Positions 48,421 to 58,080 are shown, counted from the stretch's first letter. The stretch is DNA of 64,000 nucleotides from Heyndrickxia sporothermodurans (GCA_016756695.1 CP066701.1:3182001-3246000), one strand, 5' to 3'. Translations and numbers: made by a program. Notes: generated from the sequence alone by a model not told the origin.

Positions 48421-49359
48421 TTATGCATTTTGCTTAGAAAAATTTTGATCTTTCACATATTTCATAAGAAATTCATCCACTGTTCTTTCATAATCTTCAC
48501 GATTCTCATTAAAGGATTGGGCGTGCATACCGTTGACAGCAAGATAGAGCATTTTTTCACCTTTCTTCTTTTTAAATAAAGCTTTCGTCATTTCTGGTAA
48601 TATATAATCATCTTTTTCACTATGTACAAATAATATCGGTTTCTTTATATTTTCAATAACATTAATTGGAGAAACGTTTTTTAAAGAATACCCGTCACGA
48701 AATTTAATAAATAGGTTAGCAAGAGGAAGTAGCCATTTTCCAGGTAGTTTAATTTCACATGAGATTTGATACGCCAAAAGTTCACGAAAATCGGAAAAAG
48801 GGCAGTCGACGATATAAAAATTAGCCCGATCCTCAAGGCTTCCCGCATATAAAAGAGTTGTTGCAGCTCCCATTGATTCCCCATGAATACCAAAAAAGAC
48901 ATTTTCTCCTTCAACAGAAATAAGATAATCTACTACGGCTTTTAAATCATGCTTTTCATAATAGCCATAGCTAGTCGTTTTTCCACCGCTTTCACCATGT
49001 CTTCGATGATCATAAATAATCGCATTAAAGCCTCTTTCAATAAATATGTTCATATATTTGATAGAATTTGTTTTATTTTCGGTAACCCCATGACAAAAAA
49101 TCATGTATTTCTTCACATTTGGGTATGGGCGGACGAACATAGCCTTTATGTTATAACCGAAAGGAGAAGGAATCCATACCTCTTGCTTTGGCAAAGCTTC
49201 AAACGAATGGGGATCAAGACGCTTTGCTTGGACTTCTCGATCGAAAACAAACTGTTTATCTTTTCGAGCAATATGCATAATTCTTTCTGAAAGATAAAAT
49301 CCTAACCCAGTCGTTGCAAGGATCGTCGCACCGCCAAGAATGGAAAATTGTTTTTTCAA
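48421..49359 (-). CDS. Alpha/beta hydrolase (YqkD-like)
   Basis: 312 residues with an N-terminal membrane or signal segment (ILGGATILATTGLGFYL). Hydrolase motifs: oxyanion strand MIFCHGVTEN, HRRHGESGGKTTSYG, nucleophile Ser in HGESMGAA, acid in HSEKDDYI, and catalytic His in NGMHAQSF. I chose TTG 49359 (MKKQFSILGG) because GGAGG is 8 bases upstream; an ATG five codons earlier would contain that site. Natural substrate unknown. Confidence 0.85.
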   Translation of the reverse strand: MKKQFSILGGATILATTGLGFYLSERIMHIARKDKQFVFDREVQAKRLDPHSFEALPKQEVWIPSPFGYNIKAMFVRPYPNVKKYMIFCHGVTENKTNSIKYMNIFIERGFNAIIYDHRRHGESGGKTTSYGYYEKHDLKAVVDYLISVEGENVFFGIHGESMGAATTLLYAGSLEDRANFYIVDCPFSDFRELLAYQISCEIKLPGKWLLPLANLFIKFRDGYSLKNVSPINVIENIKKPILFVHSEKDDYILPEMTKALFKKKKGEKMLYLAVNGMHAQSFNENREDYERTVDEFLMKYVKDQNFSKQNA

Positions 49360-49404
49360 TTTGCACGCCTCCATCGCTTTTTTTGATTATTTTACCATAA
49401 ATAT

Positions 49405-49436
49405 AAAAAAAGAAACTGACGAATCAAGTCAGCTTC
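49405..49436 (-). terminator. Terminator upstream of the alpha/beta hydrolase gene
   Basis: Read leftward: GAAGCTGAC/GTCAGTTTC stem then a T-run. It follows the small 43-residue gene. Confidence 0.75.
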
Positions 49437-49446
49437 CATGAAGCAA

Positions 49447-49578
49447 TTACTGTTCTGAATTTTGTCGATTAGTAGGGTGGATCGCTTTATTTAATTCTTC
49501 TGCAGCGATCGTTTGTTTTGTCGTATCCGCAGTTGGTTTCCCTTTTTGACTATAGCCTTTTTCACGTTGTTTTGTCAT
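49447..49578 (-). CDS. Small hydrophilic protein of unknown function
   Basis: 43 residues, highly polar, starting MTKQREKGYSQKGKPTADTT and ending HPTNRQNSEQ. A strong AAGGAGG precedes ATG 49578 by about 10 bases, and its own terminator follows, so I consider it a real gene. Not recognised with certainty; small charged proteins of this kind include spore-associated ones, but nothing here proves that. Confidence 0.6.
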   Translation of the reverse strand: MTKQREKGYSQKGKPTADTTKQTIAAEELNKAIHPTNRQNSEQ

Positions 49579-49643
49579 TTGTAGTCATCCTCCTTAAACA
49601 ATAGCCGATAACATTAAAATGAGCAAAACGGGAAAAATTATAC

Positions 49644-50537
49644 TTATTTCTTAGAAAGCTGATAATAACCACTTTCAATTTTTCGGGATAGAGCAGGTGA
49701 TACAGTATCAATCGCTTCGACAAGCTTAGTTAAATCGATACCTGTACTAATTCCCATTCTTTCGAGCATATAAACGACATCCTCCGTCGCTACATTTCCA
49801 GTGGCACCAGGTGCAAACGGACAGCCGCCAAGACCTCCGGCAGAAGTATCAAAACGGTCAATACCAGCCTGTAAAGCCGCAAAGATATTGGCAAGAGCCA
49901 TTTTCCTCGTATCATGAAAATGTGCAGTTAAAAGAACATTCGGCAGTCGCTCTTTTAAGGAAGAAAACAATGAAAAAGATTCCGATGGAGCTGCCATTCC
50001 AATCGTATCTGCTACACTTAACTCATCAACTCCAGCAGCAACAAATTCTTCACACAAACGAAGTGTGTCGCTTTCTGCGACTTTTCCTTCAAACGGACAA
50101 TAAAAGGCAGTGGAAATACATGCCCTAACAAAAATGTCTTTTTTCTTTAATTCAGTGATAATTGGTTTTAATTCTTCTAGACTTTCCTTTGTGCTTTTAT
50201 TAATATTTTTTTTATTAAAACTGTTACTTACCCCTACGAAAACAGCGACTGAACGGCAACCTAGTTCCAAAGCTCGATCAATGCCTTTACGGTTTGGAGC
50301 TAAGACGATATTTGTAGGGATATCAGGGGGTGAAGCAACAATTTCAGTTGCATCCTGCATTTGCGGCACCCATTTAGGAGAAACGAAAGAAGTTAATTCC
50401 ATTTCTTTAATTCCAGCTCCAGCAAGTTTATTGATAAACATTAATTTTGTCTCTGTTGGAACAAAATTCTTTTCGTTTTGTAATCCATCACGCGGACCGA
50501 CTTCAATAATAGTAACTTCCTTTGGTAATGACAACAT
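49644..50537 (-). CDS. mvaB: Hydroxymethylglutaryl-CoA lyase
   Basis: Splits HMG-CoA to acetyl-CoA and acetoacetate at the end of leucine breakdown. 297 residues, TIM barrel of the HMGL family: early VGPRDGLQNE, metal ligands in LTAHFHDTRKMALANI and the cysteine loop GGLGGCPFAPGATGNVATED. GGGAGGGAG precedes ATG 50537. The CoA-transferase and thiolase at 52.8-55.5 kb can carry acetoacetate on to acetyl-CoA. Other bacteria call the Bacillus gene yngG. Confidence 0.93.
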   Translation of the reverse strand: MLSLPKEVTIIEVGPRDGLQNEKNFVPTETKLMFINKLAGAGIKEMELTSFVSPKWVPQMQDATEIVASPPDIPTNIVLAPNRKGIDRALELGCRSVAVFVGVSNSFNKKNINKSTKESLEELKPIITELKKKDIFVRACISTAFYCPFEGKVAESDTLRLCEEFVAAGVDELSVADTIGMAAPSESFSLFSSLKERLPNVLLTAHFHDTRKMALANIFAALQAGIDRFDTSAGGLGGCPFAPGATGNVATEDVVYMLERMGISTGIDLTKLVEAIDTVSPALSRKIESGYYQLSKK

Positions 50538-50630
50538 AAATTTCTCCCTCCCATTTTCTATTGTAGTGACAGTTAGTGGATAATTGCAAGAATTATGTGA
50601 AATGAAAGAAAGTAGGTGGTAGTCCGCATG

Positions 50631-50656
50631 AAAAAAACGGTAAAGATTACCGCTTT
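50631..50656 (-). terminator. Terminator after the TelA-like gene
   Basis: CGGTAA/TTACCG stem with A-run on the left of the plus strand (T-run when read leftward). Confidence 0.7.
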
Positions 50657-50662
50657 TTCGAA

Positions 50663-51841
50663 TTACGATTTTAAATTCAATAGCTTTTGCTTTAATTCGT
50701 TTTCCATCGTCATTAATTCTTGTTCTGCTTGATAACGTTTTGCTCGACCTTCTTGTTGAATTCGAAGTGTTTCTTCTAACGTAGAAACGAGATTTTCTTG
50801 TGTTTTCTTTAATGTTTCAATATCAACAAGTCCACGCTCATTTTCCCGAGCTGTTTCTAATGTGTTTTGTTTCAGCATTTCGGCATTTTTAAGTAGAAGG
50901 TCATTCGTTGTTTTAGACACCTGCTTCTGTGCTTCAACGGCACTTCGCTGGCGGATTAATGTTAAGGCAATGGCAATTTGATTTTTCCACAATGGAATTG
51001 CTGTCATGATGGATGACTGAATCTTTTCAGCAAGCGCCTGATTCGTATTTTGAATTAAACGAATTTGTGGGGCGCTTTGAATCGTTATTTGTCTGCTTAA
51101 TTTCAAATCATGAAGCCTTTTTTCAAGACGGTCGGCGAACTGAATCATGTCATTGACATCTTGGACAGCCATTTGATCTCCGGTTGCAGCAGCTTTGTTT
51201 TTTAGTTCCGGAATGGTTTTAGATTGCAATTCCTCAAGCTTCAGTTCACCGGCTGCAATATAAATGTTTAACGCATGAAAATAATCTTTATTTTTTTCAT
51301 ATAACTGCTCCAGCATTTGCACGTCGGCTAATAATGTTTTTTTCGAATGATCGAGCTTTACACTTATTCGATCAATTTGGGCACCTGTTTTCTGATATTT
51401 TGAAAGGACTTCCTGAACCGAATTAGAGATTTTTCCAAACATACGAGAGAAAAGACCTTTCTTCTCAGGGGACAATTCATCAGGATTGACATCGTGCAAT
51501 TTTTTCATTAAGTCACTCAAAATATCCCCGATTTCGCCAATGTCTTTCTTTTGAACATGATCGAGCATTGAATGAGAAAAATTCAACAGCTTGGATTGTG
51601 CTTGCGTCCCGTACAAAATGATTGATTGATGGTTTTTCGGGTCAATCTGTTCAGCTAATTGGACCGCTTTTTGCCGGTTTTCTTCCGGTAATACATCAAT
51701 TAATCGGGTCGGTTTGTCCGTTTGATTTTGTGTAGGTGTGTCATTAATGATGAGCTCCTTATCTCCAAATGGATTTGCGAGGAGGTCATCCATGCCGGTA
51801 CTTATATCTTCTTGCCATAAGTTGTCTTTTGTTTCACTCAT
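50663..51841 (-). CDS. TelA-family protein (toxic anion resistance, YaaN-like)
   Basis: 392 residues, soluble, mostly alpha-helical with long coiled-coil stretches. Family features: [20 protein letters not shown], then [18 protein letters not shown]. TelA proteins are named for tellurite resistance but the mechanism is unclear. The start overlaps the stop of the XpaC-like gene by four bases (ATGA), the same pairing as xpaC-yaaN in B. subtilis. Confidence 0.86.
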   Translation of the reverse strand: MSETKDNLWQEDISTGMDDLLANPFGDKELIINDTPTQNQTDKPTRLIDVLPEENRQKAVQLAEQIDPKNHQSIILYGTQAQSKLLNFSHSMLDHVQKKDIGEIGDILSDLMKKLHDVNPDELSPEKKGLFSRMFGKISNSVQEVLSKYQKTGAQIDRISVKLDHSKKTLLADVQMLEQLYEKNKDYFHALNIYIAAGELKLEELQSKTIPELKNKAAATGDQMAVQDVNDMIQFADRLEKRLHDLKLSRQITIQSAPQIRLIQNTNQALAEKIQSSIMTAIPLWKNQIAIALTLIRQRSAVEAQKQVSKTTNDLLLKNAEMLKQNTLETARENERGLVDIETLKKTQENLVSTLEETLRIQQEGRAKRYQAEQELMTMENELKQKLLNLKS

Positions 51842-52497
51842 TTGATTGTTCTCCTTTCATCGTCTTTTGACAGTGGATTTTTTAATGTTTTTAATGAGTG
51901 TTTAGCTACGTCTAATTCCATTTCTAGATGATCAATATCACTTGATAGTACTTCATATAAATCTTTCTCGATGGATCTCTTTAAATCCTTTAAAGTATCC
52001 CGCGTTTCGTTTAAGGAAAAAGAGAGTTTATCATTTTTTGCTGGTTGTGAGGCCAAAAATGTATATTTTTCAGAAAGCTCAACAATCGAATCTAAATGAT
52101 AGAAATAAAACTTCTCAGCTTTAAAAAAGCGCCCAGGTTCTTTTTTGATGATCGTTTGGATTCGTTTTGTGAGTCGAATAATTTCAAACATTTGTTTAAA
52201 CGCACCGATATTACGCATACTGAAAAACACTTTTTGCAGCCGTTGTATTTTCTTTTGTGCTTCTTTTAAATTTTTGACAATATAAGCATACTCTTTTCTA
52301 GTTAAACGGTGTCTTTTCAAATAATGGTGGCTTGTATACCATTTGATCACCGAATAGACAATTGCGCCACCGCCTAGTGCAAAGAGGGACGCCAGCCAAT
52401 AGGGTTGGGAATATACAAAGAAGCTAATTAACCAGATGGCCACAGTAGTAGGTAGTGTGATAATCAATCGTAACAAAAACGCTAAGAATGGATGCAT
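51838..52497 (-). CDS. XpaC-like membrane protein (5-bromo-4-chloroindolyl phosphate hydrolysis family)
   Basis: 219 residues. Two N-terminal membrane helices ([37 protein letters not shown]), then a charged helical cytoplasmic domain. The family name comes from a plate-assay phenotype rather than a known enzyme activity. First gene of the XpaC-TelA pair; coupled to it by ATGA overlap. GGAGTCGATTGG precedes ATG 52497. Confidence 0.82.
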   Translation of the reverse strand: MHPFLAFLLRLIITLPTTVAIWLISFFVYSQPYWLASLFALGGGAIVYSVIKWYTSHHYLKRHRLTRKEYAYIVKNLKEAQKKIQRLQKVFFSMRNIGAFKQMFEIIRLTKRIQTIIKKEPGRFFKAEKFYFYHLDSIVELSEKYTFLASQPAKNDKLSFSLNETRDTLKDLKRSIEKDLYEVLSSDIDHLEMELDVAKHSLKTLKNPLSKDDERRTIK

Positions 52498-52771
52498 TCC
52501 AATCGACTCCTGTCTAAAGAACTATTACATTATTTCATACGATTATCGTAAAATAAAGATTCATTGCATACTATTATAAAGGAGAATGCTTATGAAATAA
52601 ATACATCTAGAGGTGTAGAGAATGCTACTTCGCAAGAATCAGGAACCTTTTTTTAAAAGGGAATTTTAAAAAAATAGAGGAATTCCGCACTTTTTATCGA
52701 AGAAGTAGTGAGTAACGTCATTTTTTGACGAATGAAGGTAGACATTAGTAACTACAGCTGGGAGGAGAACG

Positions 52772-53959
52772 ATGGGAAATCAAGAGGTAGTCATTGTAAG
52801 TGCCGTAAGAACGGCGATTGGCAGTTTCAATGGAACATTAAAAAATACACCAGCAACCGAACTCGGTGCAATTGTTATTAAACAGGCATTAGCAAAAGCG
52901 GGAGTAAAAGGCGAACAAGTAGATGAAATTATCATGGGAAATGTTTTGCAAGCAGGATTAGGACAAAATCCAGCGCGTCAGGCAGCCATTAAAGCGGGCG
53001 TTCCTGAAAGCGTTTCCTCGATGACGATTAATAAAGTTTGCGGATCGGGATTAAAAGCAGTTCACTTGGCAACACAGGCAATTTTAGCGGGCGATGCCGA
53101 TATTATTGTAGCCGGCGGAATGGAAAATATGAGCAGGGCTCCATATCTTTTAAACAATGCAAGAGATGGTTTCAAAATGGGAGATCAAAAGCTCGTCGAT
53201 AGCATGATTCAAGATGGCCTATGGTGTGCGTTTAACGATTACCATATGGGCATTACAGCTGAAAATCTTTGTGACCAATATCAAATAAGTCGCGAGGAAC
53301 AAGATCAATTTTCCGCTAATAGTCAGACAAAAGCAGTAAAAGCGATTGAAGAGGGAAAATTTAAAGAAGAAATCGTTCCAGTAGAAATTCCACAACGAAA
53401 AGGCGATCCGATCATTTTTGATACGGACGAATATCCGAAAAAAGGTACATCTGTAGAAAAATTAGCGAGCTTAAGACCAGCCTTTAAAAAGGACGGGTCA
53501 GTTACAGCGGGCAATGCATCAGGAATAAATGATGGGGCAGCAGCTGTTGTTGTCATGTCTAGAAAAAAAGCGGAAGAACTAGGGATAACTCCACTCGTTA
53601 CGATTAAAGCGAATGCAAATGCAGGAGTCGATCCGAGTATCATGGGAATAGGACCTGTTACAGCAGTGAAAAAGGCGCTTGAAAAAGCGAATGTATCATT
53701 AGAGGAAATTGATTTGATTGAAGCAAATGAAGCGTTTGCAGCCCAGTCACTAGCTGTCGATCGTGAACTTCATTTCAACCAAGAGATTTTAAATGTAAAT
53801 GGCGGGGCAATTGCTTTAGGACACCCAATTGGGGCAAGCGGAGCAAGAATTCTTGTTACGTTAATTCATGAAATGAAAAAAAGACAAGCAAAGAAAGGGT
53901 TAGCGACTCTATGTATTGGTGGGGGCCAAGGCGTTGCAACAATTGTCGAACTAGTTTAA
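52772..53959 (+). CDS. Acetyl-CoA C-acetyltransferase (thiolase)
   Basis: Joins two acetyl-CoA to acetoacetyl-CoA or cleaves it. 395 residues. Active-site Cys in [14 protein letters not shown], His in [14 protein letters not shown] and second Cys in [17 protein letters not shown] precedes ATG 52772. The next two genes encode a 3-oxoacid CoA-transferase, so the cluster activates acetoacetate and thiolyses it. Shares its family with both biosynthetic and degradative thiolases; direction is inferred from context. Confidence 0.92.
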   Translation: MGNQEVVIVSAVRTAIGSFNGTLKNTPATELGAIVIKQALAKAGVKGEQVDEIIMGNVLQAGLGQNPARQAAIKAGVPESVSSMTINKVCGSGLKAVHLATQAILAGDADIIVAGGMENMSRAPYLLNNARDGFKMGDQKLVDSMIQDGLWCAFNDYHMGITAENLCDQYQISREEQDQFSANSQTKAVKAIEEGKFKEEIVPVEIPQRKGDPIIFDTDEYPKKGTSVEKLASLRPAFKKDGSVTAGNASGINDGAAAVVVMSRKKAEELGITPLVTIKANANAGVDPSIMGIGPVTAVKKALEKANVSLEEIDLIEANEAFAAQSLAVDRELHFNQEILNVNGGAIALGHPIGASGARILVTLIHEMKKRQAKKGLATLCIGGGQGVATIVELV

Positions 53960-53965
53960 AGAAAA

Positions 53966-54075
53966 GCGGAGGCGACTGTTAAGCCCCGACAAGCATAAGT
54001 CATCTTACGTAGTGGCTTGCTCTGTAGCCACGCAGTAAGATGACTTATGACCTCGAGGGGCTAGGAGCCGCAGCT
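53966..54075. repeat. Large palindromic intergenic repeat
   Basis: About 110 bases fold into one long hairpin. The inner arms CATAAGTCATCTTAC (53994-54008) and GTAAGATGACTTATG (54035-54049) are perfect complements; outer arms AGCCCC (53982-53987) and GGGGCT (54057-54062) plus GCGG/CCGC continue the stem. It is more G+C-rich than its surroundings and resembles palindromic repeats scattered in Bacillaceae intergenic regions. It lies between the thiolase and CoA-transferase genes. Confidence 0.7.
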
Positions 54076-54106
54076 GGACAAAATTGATTAGGAGGTAAGG
54101 CTAAAA

Positions 54107-54796
54107 ATGAAACAAGTTCACACATCCTTTCAAGAAGCAGTTGCCGATATTCATGATGGAGCTACATTAATGGTTGGCGGCTTTGGACTTTGCGGGATTC
54201 CCGAAAATTTAATTCAAGCATTAGTTGAAAAAGGGGTCAAAGATTTAACGGTCATTTCAAATAACTGTGGGATCGATGACTGGGGATTAGGTCCATTATT
54301 GAAAAATAAGCAAATTAAAAAAATGATTGGATCCTATGTGGGAGAAAATAAAGAATTTGAACGCCAAGTATTGGCGGGAGAATTAGAAGTAGAATTAACG
54401 CCGCAAGGAACATTAGCGGAAAAAATTCGTGCCGGTGGTTCGGGCATTCCGGCATTTTATACACCTGCGGGAGTAGGGACACCCATTGCAGAGGGAAAAG
54501 AAACCCGAGAATTTTATGGAAAAGAATATTTATTAGAAGAGGCCCTAACAGCTGACTTTAGCCTAATTCGAGCGTGGAAAGGCGATAAAATGGGCAATTT
54601 GGTGTATAACAAAACGGCCCGCAACTTCAATCCGATGATCGCAGCAGCAGGTAAGGTAACGATAGCTGAAGTAGAGGAACTCTATGAAACAGGTGAACTG
54701 GACGCAAACTTTATCCATACGCCAAGTATTTACGTTCAAAGGATTATCCAAGGGGATCAAGAAAAACGGATTGAAAGAAGAACCATTTCGAAATAA
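54107..54796 (+). CDS. scoA: 3-oxoacid CoA-transferase subunit A
   Basis: Transfers CoA from succinyl-CoA to acetoacetate together with subunit B. 229 residues. Family motifs [14 protein letters not shown] near residue 23 and [11 protein letters not shown]-like [28 protein letters not shown] later. AGGAGGTAAGG precedes ATG 54107. Subunit B follows 30 bases downstream. Confidence 0.93.
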   Translation: MKQVHTSFQEAVADIHDGATLMVGGFGLCGIPENLIQALVEKGVKDLTVISNNCGIDDWGLGPLLKNKQIKKMIGSYVGENKEFERQVLAGELEVELTPQGTLAEKIRAGGSGIPAFYTPAGVGTPIAEGKETREFYGKEYLLEEALTADFSLIRAWKGDKMGNLVYNKTARNFNPMIAAAGKVTIAEVEELYETGELDANFIHTPSIYVQRIIQGDQEKRIERRTISK

Positions 54797-54826
54797 ATAG
54801 ATACATAGGGAAAGGAGTGTTTCTAA

Positions 54827-55495
54827 TTGGCGGAAGATAAATTTCTAGTACGGGAAAAAATAGCGAAGAGAGCGGAAAAGGAAATAGAAGATGGATTCTA
54901 CGTGAATCTTGGGATTGGTATGCCTACTTTAGTAGCAAACTATATATCTGAAAATAAGCAAGTCGTTTTGCAATCGGAAAATGGATTGCTCGGAATCGGC
55001 CCATATCCAACAGAAGAAAATATTGATGCTGACTTAATAAATGCTGGCAAAGAAACGGTAACAGCCATTCCTGGTTCAGCCTATTTTGATAGTGCAGAAT
55101 CATTCGCGATGATTCGTGGCGGACATATTAATATCGCCATTCTAGGTGGAATGGAAGTTTCAGAAAACGGCGATTTGGCCAACTGGATGATTCCAGGAAA
55201 AATGATTAAAGGCATGGGCGGAGCGATGGACCTTGTCCATGGAGCCCAAAAAATTATCGTCATTATGGATCACGTCAATAAAAATGGCGATGCGAAAATA
55301 TTAAAAAAATGCAGCTTACCTTTAACAGGCAAAGGCGTTGTGAACCGAATTATTACGGAACGAGCAGTCATTGATGTAACCGATCAAGGTCTTGTCTTAA
55401 AAGAAGTGGCAAAAGGATATTCGGTGGAAGATGTTCTTACTTCTACAGAGCCCAAGCTGCACGTACCCGAAGATGTGAAACTAGAGGCTTATTGA
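54827..55495 (+). CDS. scoB: 3-oxoacid CoA-transferase subunit B
   Basis: 222 residues. Catalytic glutamate in [13 protein letters not shown]; substrate loop [25 protein letters not shown] start at 54827 behind AAAGGAGTG. Forms a heterotetramer with ScoA. Together with thiolase and HMG-CoA lyase it completes leucine-to-acetyl-CoA breakdown. Confidence 0.94.
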   Translation: MAEDKFLVREKIAKRAEKEIEDGFYVNLGIGMPTLVANYISENKQVVLQSENGLLGIGPYPTEENIDADLINAGKETVTAIPGSAYFDSAESFAMIRGGHINIAILGGMEVSENGDLANWMIPGKMIKGMGGAMDLVHGAQKIIVIMDHVNKNGDAKILKKCSLPLTGKGVVNRIITERAVIDVTDQGLVLKEVAKGYSVEDVLTSTEPKLHVPEDVKLEAY

Positions 55496-55511
55496 TATTT
55501 GTAGTAAAATA

Positions 55512-55546
55512 AGGAGGAATTAGCGAAAATATGCTAATCCTCTTTC
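55512..55546 (+). terminator. Terminator-like hairpin after scoB
   Basis: GAGGAATTAGC pairs with GCTAATCCTC (one bulge) and a T-rich stretch follows. Confidence 0.6.
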
Positions 55547-55572
55547 TTATTATTTTTAAAGGAGTATTTCTG

Positions 55573-55824
55573 ATGGCTAAGAAAAAGAATAAACAACCGA
55601 AAACGAAGAAAACAGATGATCATTTGACATTGCAAGATACATTAAATCAAGATATTCTTTTAAAATTAAAACAAACGCAACAACAATTAAAAGATGAAGA
55701 AGAAACTAAAAAGCTAAAAGAAGCAGAACGAAAACGTGAGGAACGAAGACAAAAGGAAAAAAATAAATCATTTGAAGAATTGTTAAATGAAAGCTCAATG
55801 GATTGGAAAAAATATAAACAATAG
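55573..55824 (+). CDS. YqkE-like small protein (DUF3886)
   Basis: 83 residues, extremely charged: a lysine-rich N-terminus, a long helix of Lys/Glu/Arg, and the C-terminal pattern FEELLNESSMDWKKYKQ that marks the YqkE/DUF3886 family. AAAGGAG precedes ATG 55573; an in-frame ATG at 55531 would lie in the scoB hairpin. Function unknown. Confidence 0.82.
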   Translation: MAKKKNKQPKTKKTDDHLTLQDTLNQDILLKLKQTQQQLKDEEETKKLKEAERKREERRQKEKNKSFEELLNESSMDWKKYKQ

Positions 55825-55857
55825 TAGGGTGTATGTGGCTACATCCTATTATTATTT
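55820..55857. terminator. Bidirectional terminator between the YqkE-like and sortase genes
   Basis: ATAGTAGGGTGTA pairs with TACATCCTATTAT and a T-rich tail follows; overlaps the end of the sortase gene. Confidence 0.65.
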
Positions 55858-56466
55858 TGATGAATGTTGGACAGGCAGTGCCGTAATAATGTAACGATTT
55901 GGAGCATCCCCTATGTAAGAAAAAGGATAACAGGTTGTTATGGTCAACACCTCTTCAGGTGCTGTTGATTGAATGACACTGCGATCATCTACGTCAACGA
56001 TTTTTGTCTCTTTGATTTTATAGGAAAATGTTCCATAGGGGAGCTTAATAGTCAGAATATCCCCTATGCGCAATTCTCCCATTTTTCGAAACACTGTATC
56101 CCGATGGCCGGATAGAACAATTTGATCCTTGTCCATTGGATATGCGGTTCCTTTATAATGTCCGACCCCTTTTTCTAAATCATCTTCATCCGTTCCTTCT
56201 ACAATTGGCAGCTCTGCATTGATTTGCGGGATGGACAATATCCCTACGACATCATTTTGCTTTGGTTTAAAATCAGCTTTTTTTTGTGATTTATGTTTTT
56301 TCATATCATCAGTATGTTTTTCTAAATCATCCGTTTGTTTTAATAATTGCTGAGCCTTTTTAATGCTTTCACTATGGGTATGTTGAGTTTTGAAAAATTG
56401 ATATCCACCAATGCCGATAAAGAGAAGGCCAAACAAAATAATAATGAAAGATAATGATTTAATCAT
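55852..56466 (-). CDS. srtD: Class D sortase
   Basis: Membrane-anchored cysteine transpeptidase that attaches surface proteins to the wall. 204 residues: N-terminal membrane helix (LSFIIILFGLLFIGIGGY), a basic helical linker (about 25-70), and the sortase barrel with His121 in LSGHRDTVF, Cys179 in TITTCYPF and Arg191 in NRYII. ATG 56466 overlaps the sinI stop (ATGA), so it is translationally coupled to the SinR/SinI regulators. No LPxTG-type substrate is encoded in this window. Confidence 0.88.
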   Translation of the reverse strand: MIKSLSFIIILFGLLFIGIGGYQFFKTQHTHSESIKKAQQLLKQTDDLEKHTDDMKKHKSQKKADFKPKQNDVVGILSIPQINAELPIVEGTDEDDLEKGVGHYKGTAYPMDKDQIVLSGHRDTVFRKMGELRIGDILTIKLPYGTFSYKIKETKIVDVDDRSVIQSTAPEEVLTITTCYPFSYIGDAPNRYIITALPVQHSSK

Positions 56467-56636
56467 CCGCTTTTATGTAAATCTCGTAAAAAGGCTTGAT
56501 TAGTCGTTTTCGTTATTTCAAGAAAGTGACGAATTTCATTCGGAGTAATCCCTAAATTCCTTGCTTCCTCTAATAATTTTCGCCATTCTTCTCGTTGATC
56601 AATCGATTCATTTTTTTCTTTTAATTCCATCCCCAT
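56463..56636 (-). CDS. sinI: SinI-type antirepressor
   Basis: 57 residues, not long enough for standard gene callers to be sure. The core EEWRKLLEEARNLGITPNEIRHFLE has the SinI hallmark (EWxxLxxEAxxxxIxxxEIRxFL), the helix pair by which SinI binds SinR. AGGAGG lies 8 bases before ATG 56636, inside the end of sinR; ATG 56630 is a second choice. It overlaps sinR by 16 bases and the sortase by 4. In B. subtilis sinI precedes sinR, here it follows. Confidence 0.82.
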   Translation of the reverse strand: MGMELKEKNESIDQREEWRKLLEEARNLGITPNEIRHFLEITKTTNQAFLRDLHKSG

Positions 56637-56992
56637 TTGCCAATCCTCCTAGTTTTTTTCTTTTCTTTCCAATGTTTAAAGATGAAAAATTCTTGGAGTG
56701 TTTGAAAATCTTCTTTATTTAATCCGTTATTAATCGCATGATTCAACAGCTTCTGCCATTCTTCATCAATAAGCTTCATTTCGCTTTCATTCTCTATATT
56801 TTCATGAAGAAGAAATTCAATTGTTGTATCAAGTGGTTTAGCAATCTTACCAAGGAACTCAAGAGAAGGATTATTTCGCAAATCCCGTTCGATATAGCTT
56901 AAATAAGATTTAGAAATTCCGGCAAGTGCCGCTAATTGTGTAATGGAATATCCCTTTTCCATTCGCAATTTCTTTATTCGTTCACCAATCAT
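56621..56992 (-). CDS. sinR: SinR-type biofilm repressor
   Basis: 123 residues. The N-terminal XRE-type HTH begins MIGERIKKLRMEKGYSITQL and continues AGISKSYLSYIERDLRNNPS; the C-terminal SinI-like dimerisation region EEWQKLLNHAINNGLNKEDF resembles the helix pair that SinI copies. SinR represses matrix operons (eps and tapA-sipW-tasA) in B. subtilis. It diverges from two tasA-like genes whose upstream regions carry SinR boxes. GAGGAGAGAG precedes ATG 56992. Confidence 0.88.
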   Translation of the reverse strand: MIGERIKKLRMEKGYSITQLAALAGISKSYLSYIERDLRNNPSLEFLGKIAKPLDTTIEFLLHENIENESEMKLIDEEWQKLLNHAINNGLNKEDFQTLQEFFIFKHWKEKKKTRRIGKWGWN

Positions 56993-57063
56993 CTCTCTCT
57001 CCTCAAATCATTATGAATTTAAACAGTATGATGGTTTATTTCGTTCATTATAAAAGACGTTTT

Positions 57064-57231
57064 GTTCTTTATAAAGTTGTGAAATAGTGAGAAAGAACGA
57101 GCATAACCTAGATAATGAACGAAAAATGTTCTTTATATAGAAAAATAGGTTAAATTTACGATTTTTCCAAATAGTTAAAACGAACTAAAATTACAATAAG
57201 TGTTCTTAATTGGAAACGAATCTTAAAGAAC
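57064..57231 (+). promoter_or_regulatory. SinR operator cluster between sinR and the first tasA-like gene
   Basis: SinR-box matches (GTTCTTT or its complement AAAGAAC): 57064-57070, 57092-57098 (inverted), 57128-57134, 57202-57208 (GTTCTTA) and 57225-57231 (inverted). The known SinR consensus in B. subtilis is GTTCTYT. A TATAAT at 57244-57249 lies just after them and should be the -10 of the tasA-like gene. Repression by SinR is inferred. Confidence 0.7.
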
Positions 57232-57282
57232 GGCATCAATGCGTATAATTAAGGACTCAATATTAAAGGGAGGGGCTTAATA

Positions 57283-57843
57283 ATGAGTATTAAAAAGAAG
57301 CTTGGCATGGGGATGGCAACAGCTGCACTTGGGCTATCTTTAATTGGTGGAGGAACATATGCTTATTTTAGTGATACGGCTGAGGCAACAGGAAGTTTTA
57401 CAAATGGTACATTGGATCTAGGGATAAATAAAACAACGATTGTGGATATTAGTAATTTAAAGCCGGGAGATTATATGTTTAGAGATTTCCAATTATCTAA
57501 TGACGGATCTCTTGATATGAAACAGGTGTTATTAAATTCATCTTATGAGGTTATTGATGCAAATAAAGATAATGGTACGGAAGACTTTGGAGATCATATT
57601 ATGGTTGAGTATCTTTATAAAGTAGAAGGAAAGGAAAATGTAGTTTTTAGAAAAACTCTATCAGAGTTAAAGAATAACCCTATAGAAGTTTTGAAGAATG
57701 TTCCTGCAGGGAAAAAACAAATCAAATTTACTGTTCAATTTAAGTTTCTAGATAATGGGGAGGATCAAAATAAATTCCAAGGTGATTCATTGAAACTGAA
57801 ATGGAATTTTGAAGCGAAGCAAAAAGATGGTGAAGCAAGATAA
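57283..57843 (+). CDS. TasA/CalY-family matrix fibre protein (copy 1)
   Basis: 186 residues. Signal peptide with GMGMATAALGLSLIGGGTYA, followed by YFSDTAEATGSFTNGTLDL, the classic start of mature TasA/camelysin (peptidase M73 family). The rest is a beta-rich jelly-roll domain (TTIVDISNLKPGDYMFRDF). SipW is the dedicated signal peptidase for such proteins and lies downstream. In B. subtilis TasA is the amyloid-like fibre protein, in B. cereus TasA and CalY. A strong terminator follows, so it is its own transcription unit. Confidence 0.9.
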   Translation: MSIKKKLGMGMATAALGLSLIGGGTYAYFSDTAEATGSFTNGTLDLGINKTTIVDISNLKPGDYMFRDFQLSNDGSLDMKQVLLNSSYEVIDANKDNGTEDFGDHIMVEYLYKVEGKENVVFRKTLSELKNNPIEVLKNVPAGKKQIKFTVQFKFLDNGEDQNKFQGDSLKLKWNFEAKQKDGEAR

Positions 57844-57888
57844 AACAAACAGGTGCAAAAGCTAAGCTTTTGCGCCTTTTTGTTTGTA
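57844..57888 (+). terminator. Strong terminator after the first tasA-like gene
   Basis: AGGTGCAAAAGCT and AGCTTTTGCGCCTTTTT form a long stem with T-run, starting beside the stop codon. Confidence 0.88.
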
Positions 57889-57953
57889 CTTTATAAAAAA
57901 TAATTTCATTAAAAAATTATAAAAAAGTAAGGAAATAAGAGATAAAACGCGAT

Positions 57954-58080
57954 AAAGAACATTATCTGTTCTTTTTAAAGAAAATACGGACCTTTTTACG
58001 ATTTTTCAAACTAATCTAAATGTCCTATACTCAAAATAAATATTCGTTAAAACGAACAATAAAGAACAACTATGAAGAAC
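57954..58080 (+). promoter_or_regulatory. SinR operator cluster before the second tasA-like gene
   Basis: A perfect inverted pair AAAGAAC-7 bases-GTTCTTT occupies 57954-57974; AAAGAAC recurs at 58061-58067 and GAAGAAC at 58074-58080. The stretch TTTACGATTTTTC (57991-58005 region) also occurs before the first tasA-like gene (57155-57170 region), so the two upstream regions look duplicated together with the genes. Confidence 0.7.
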
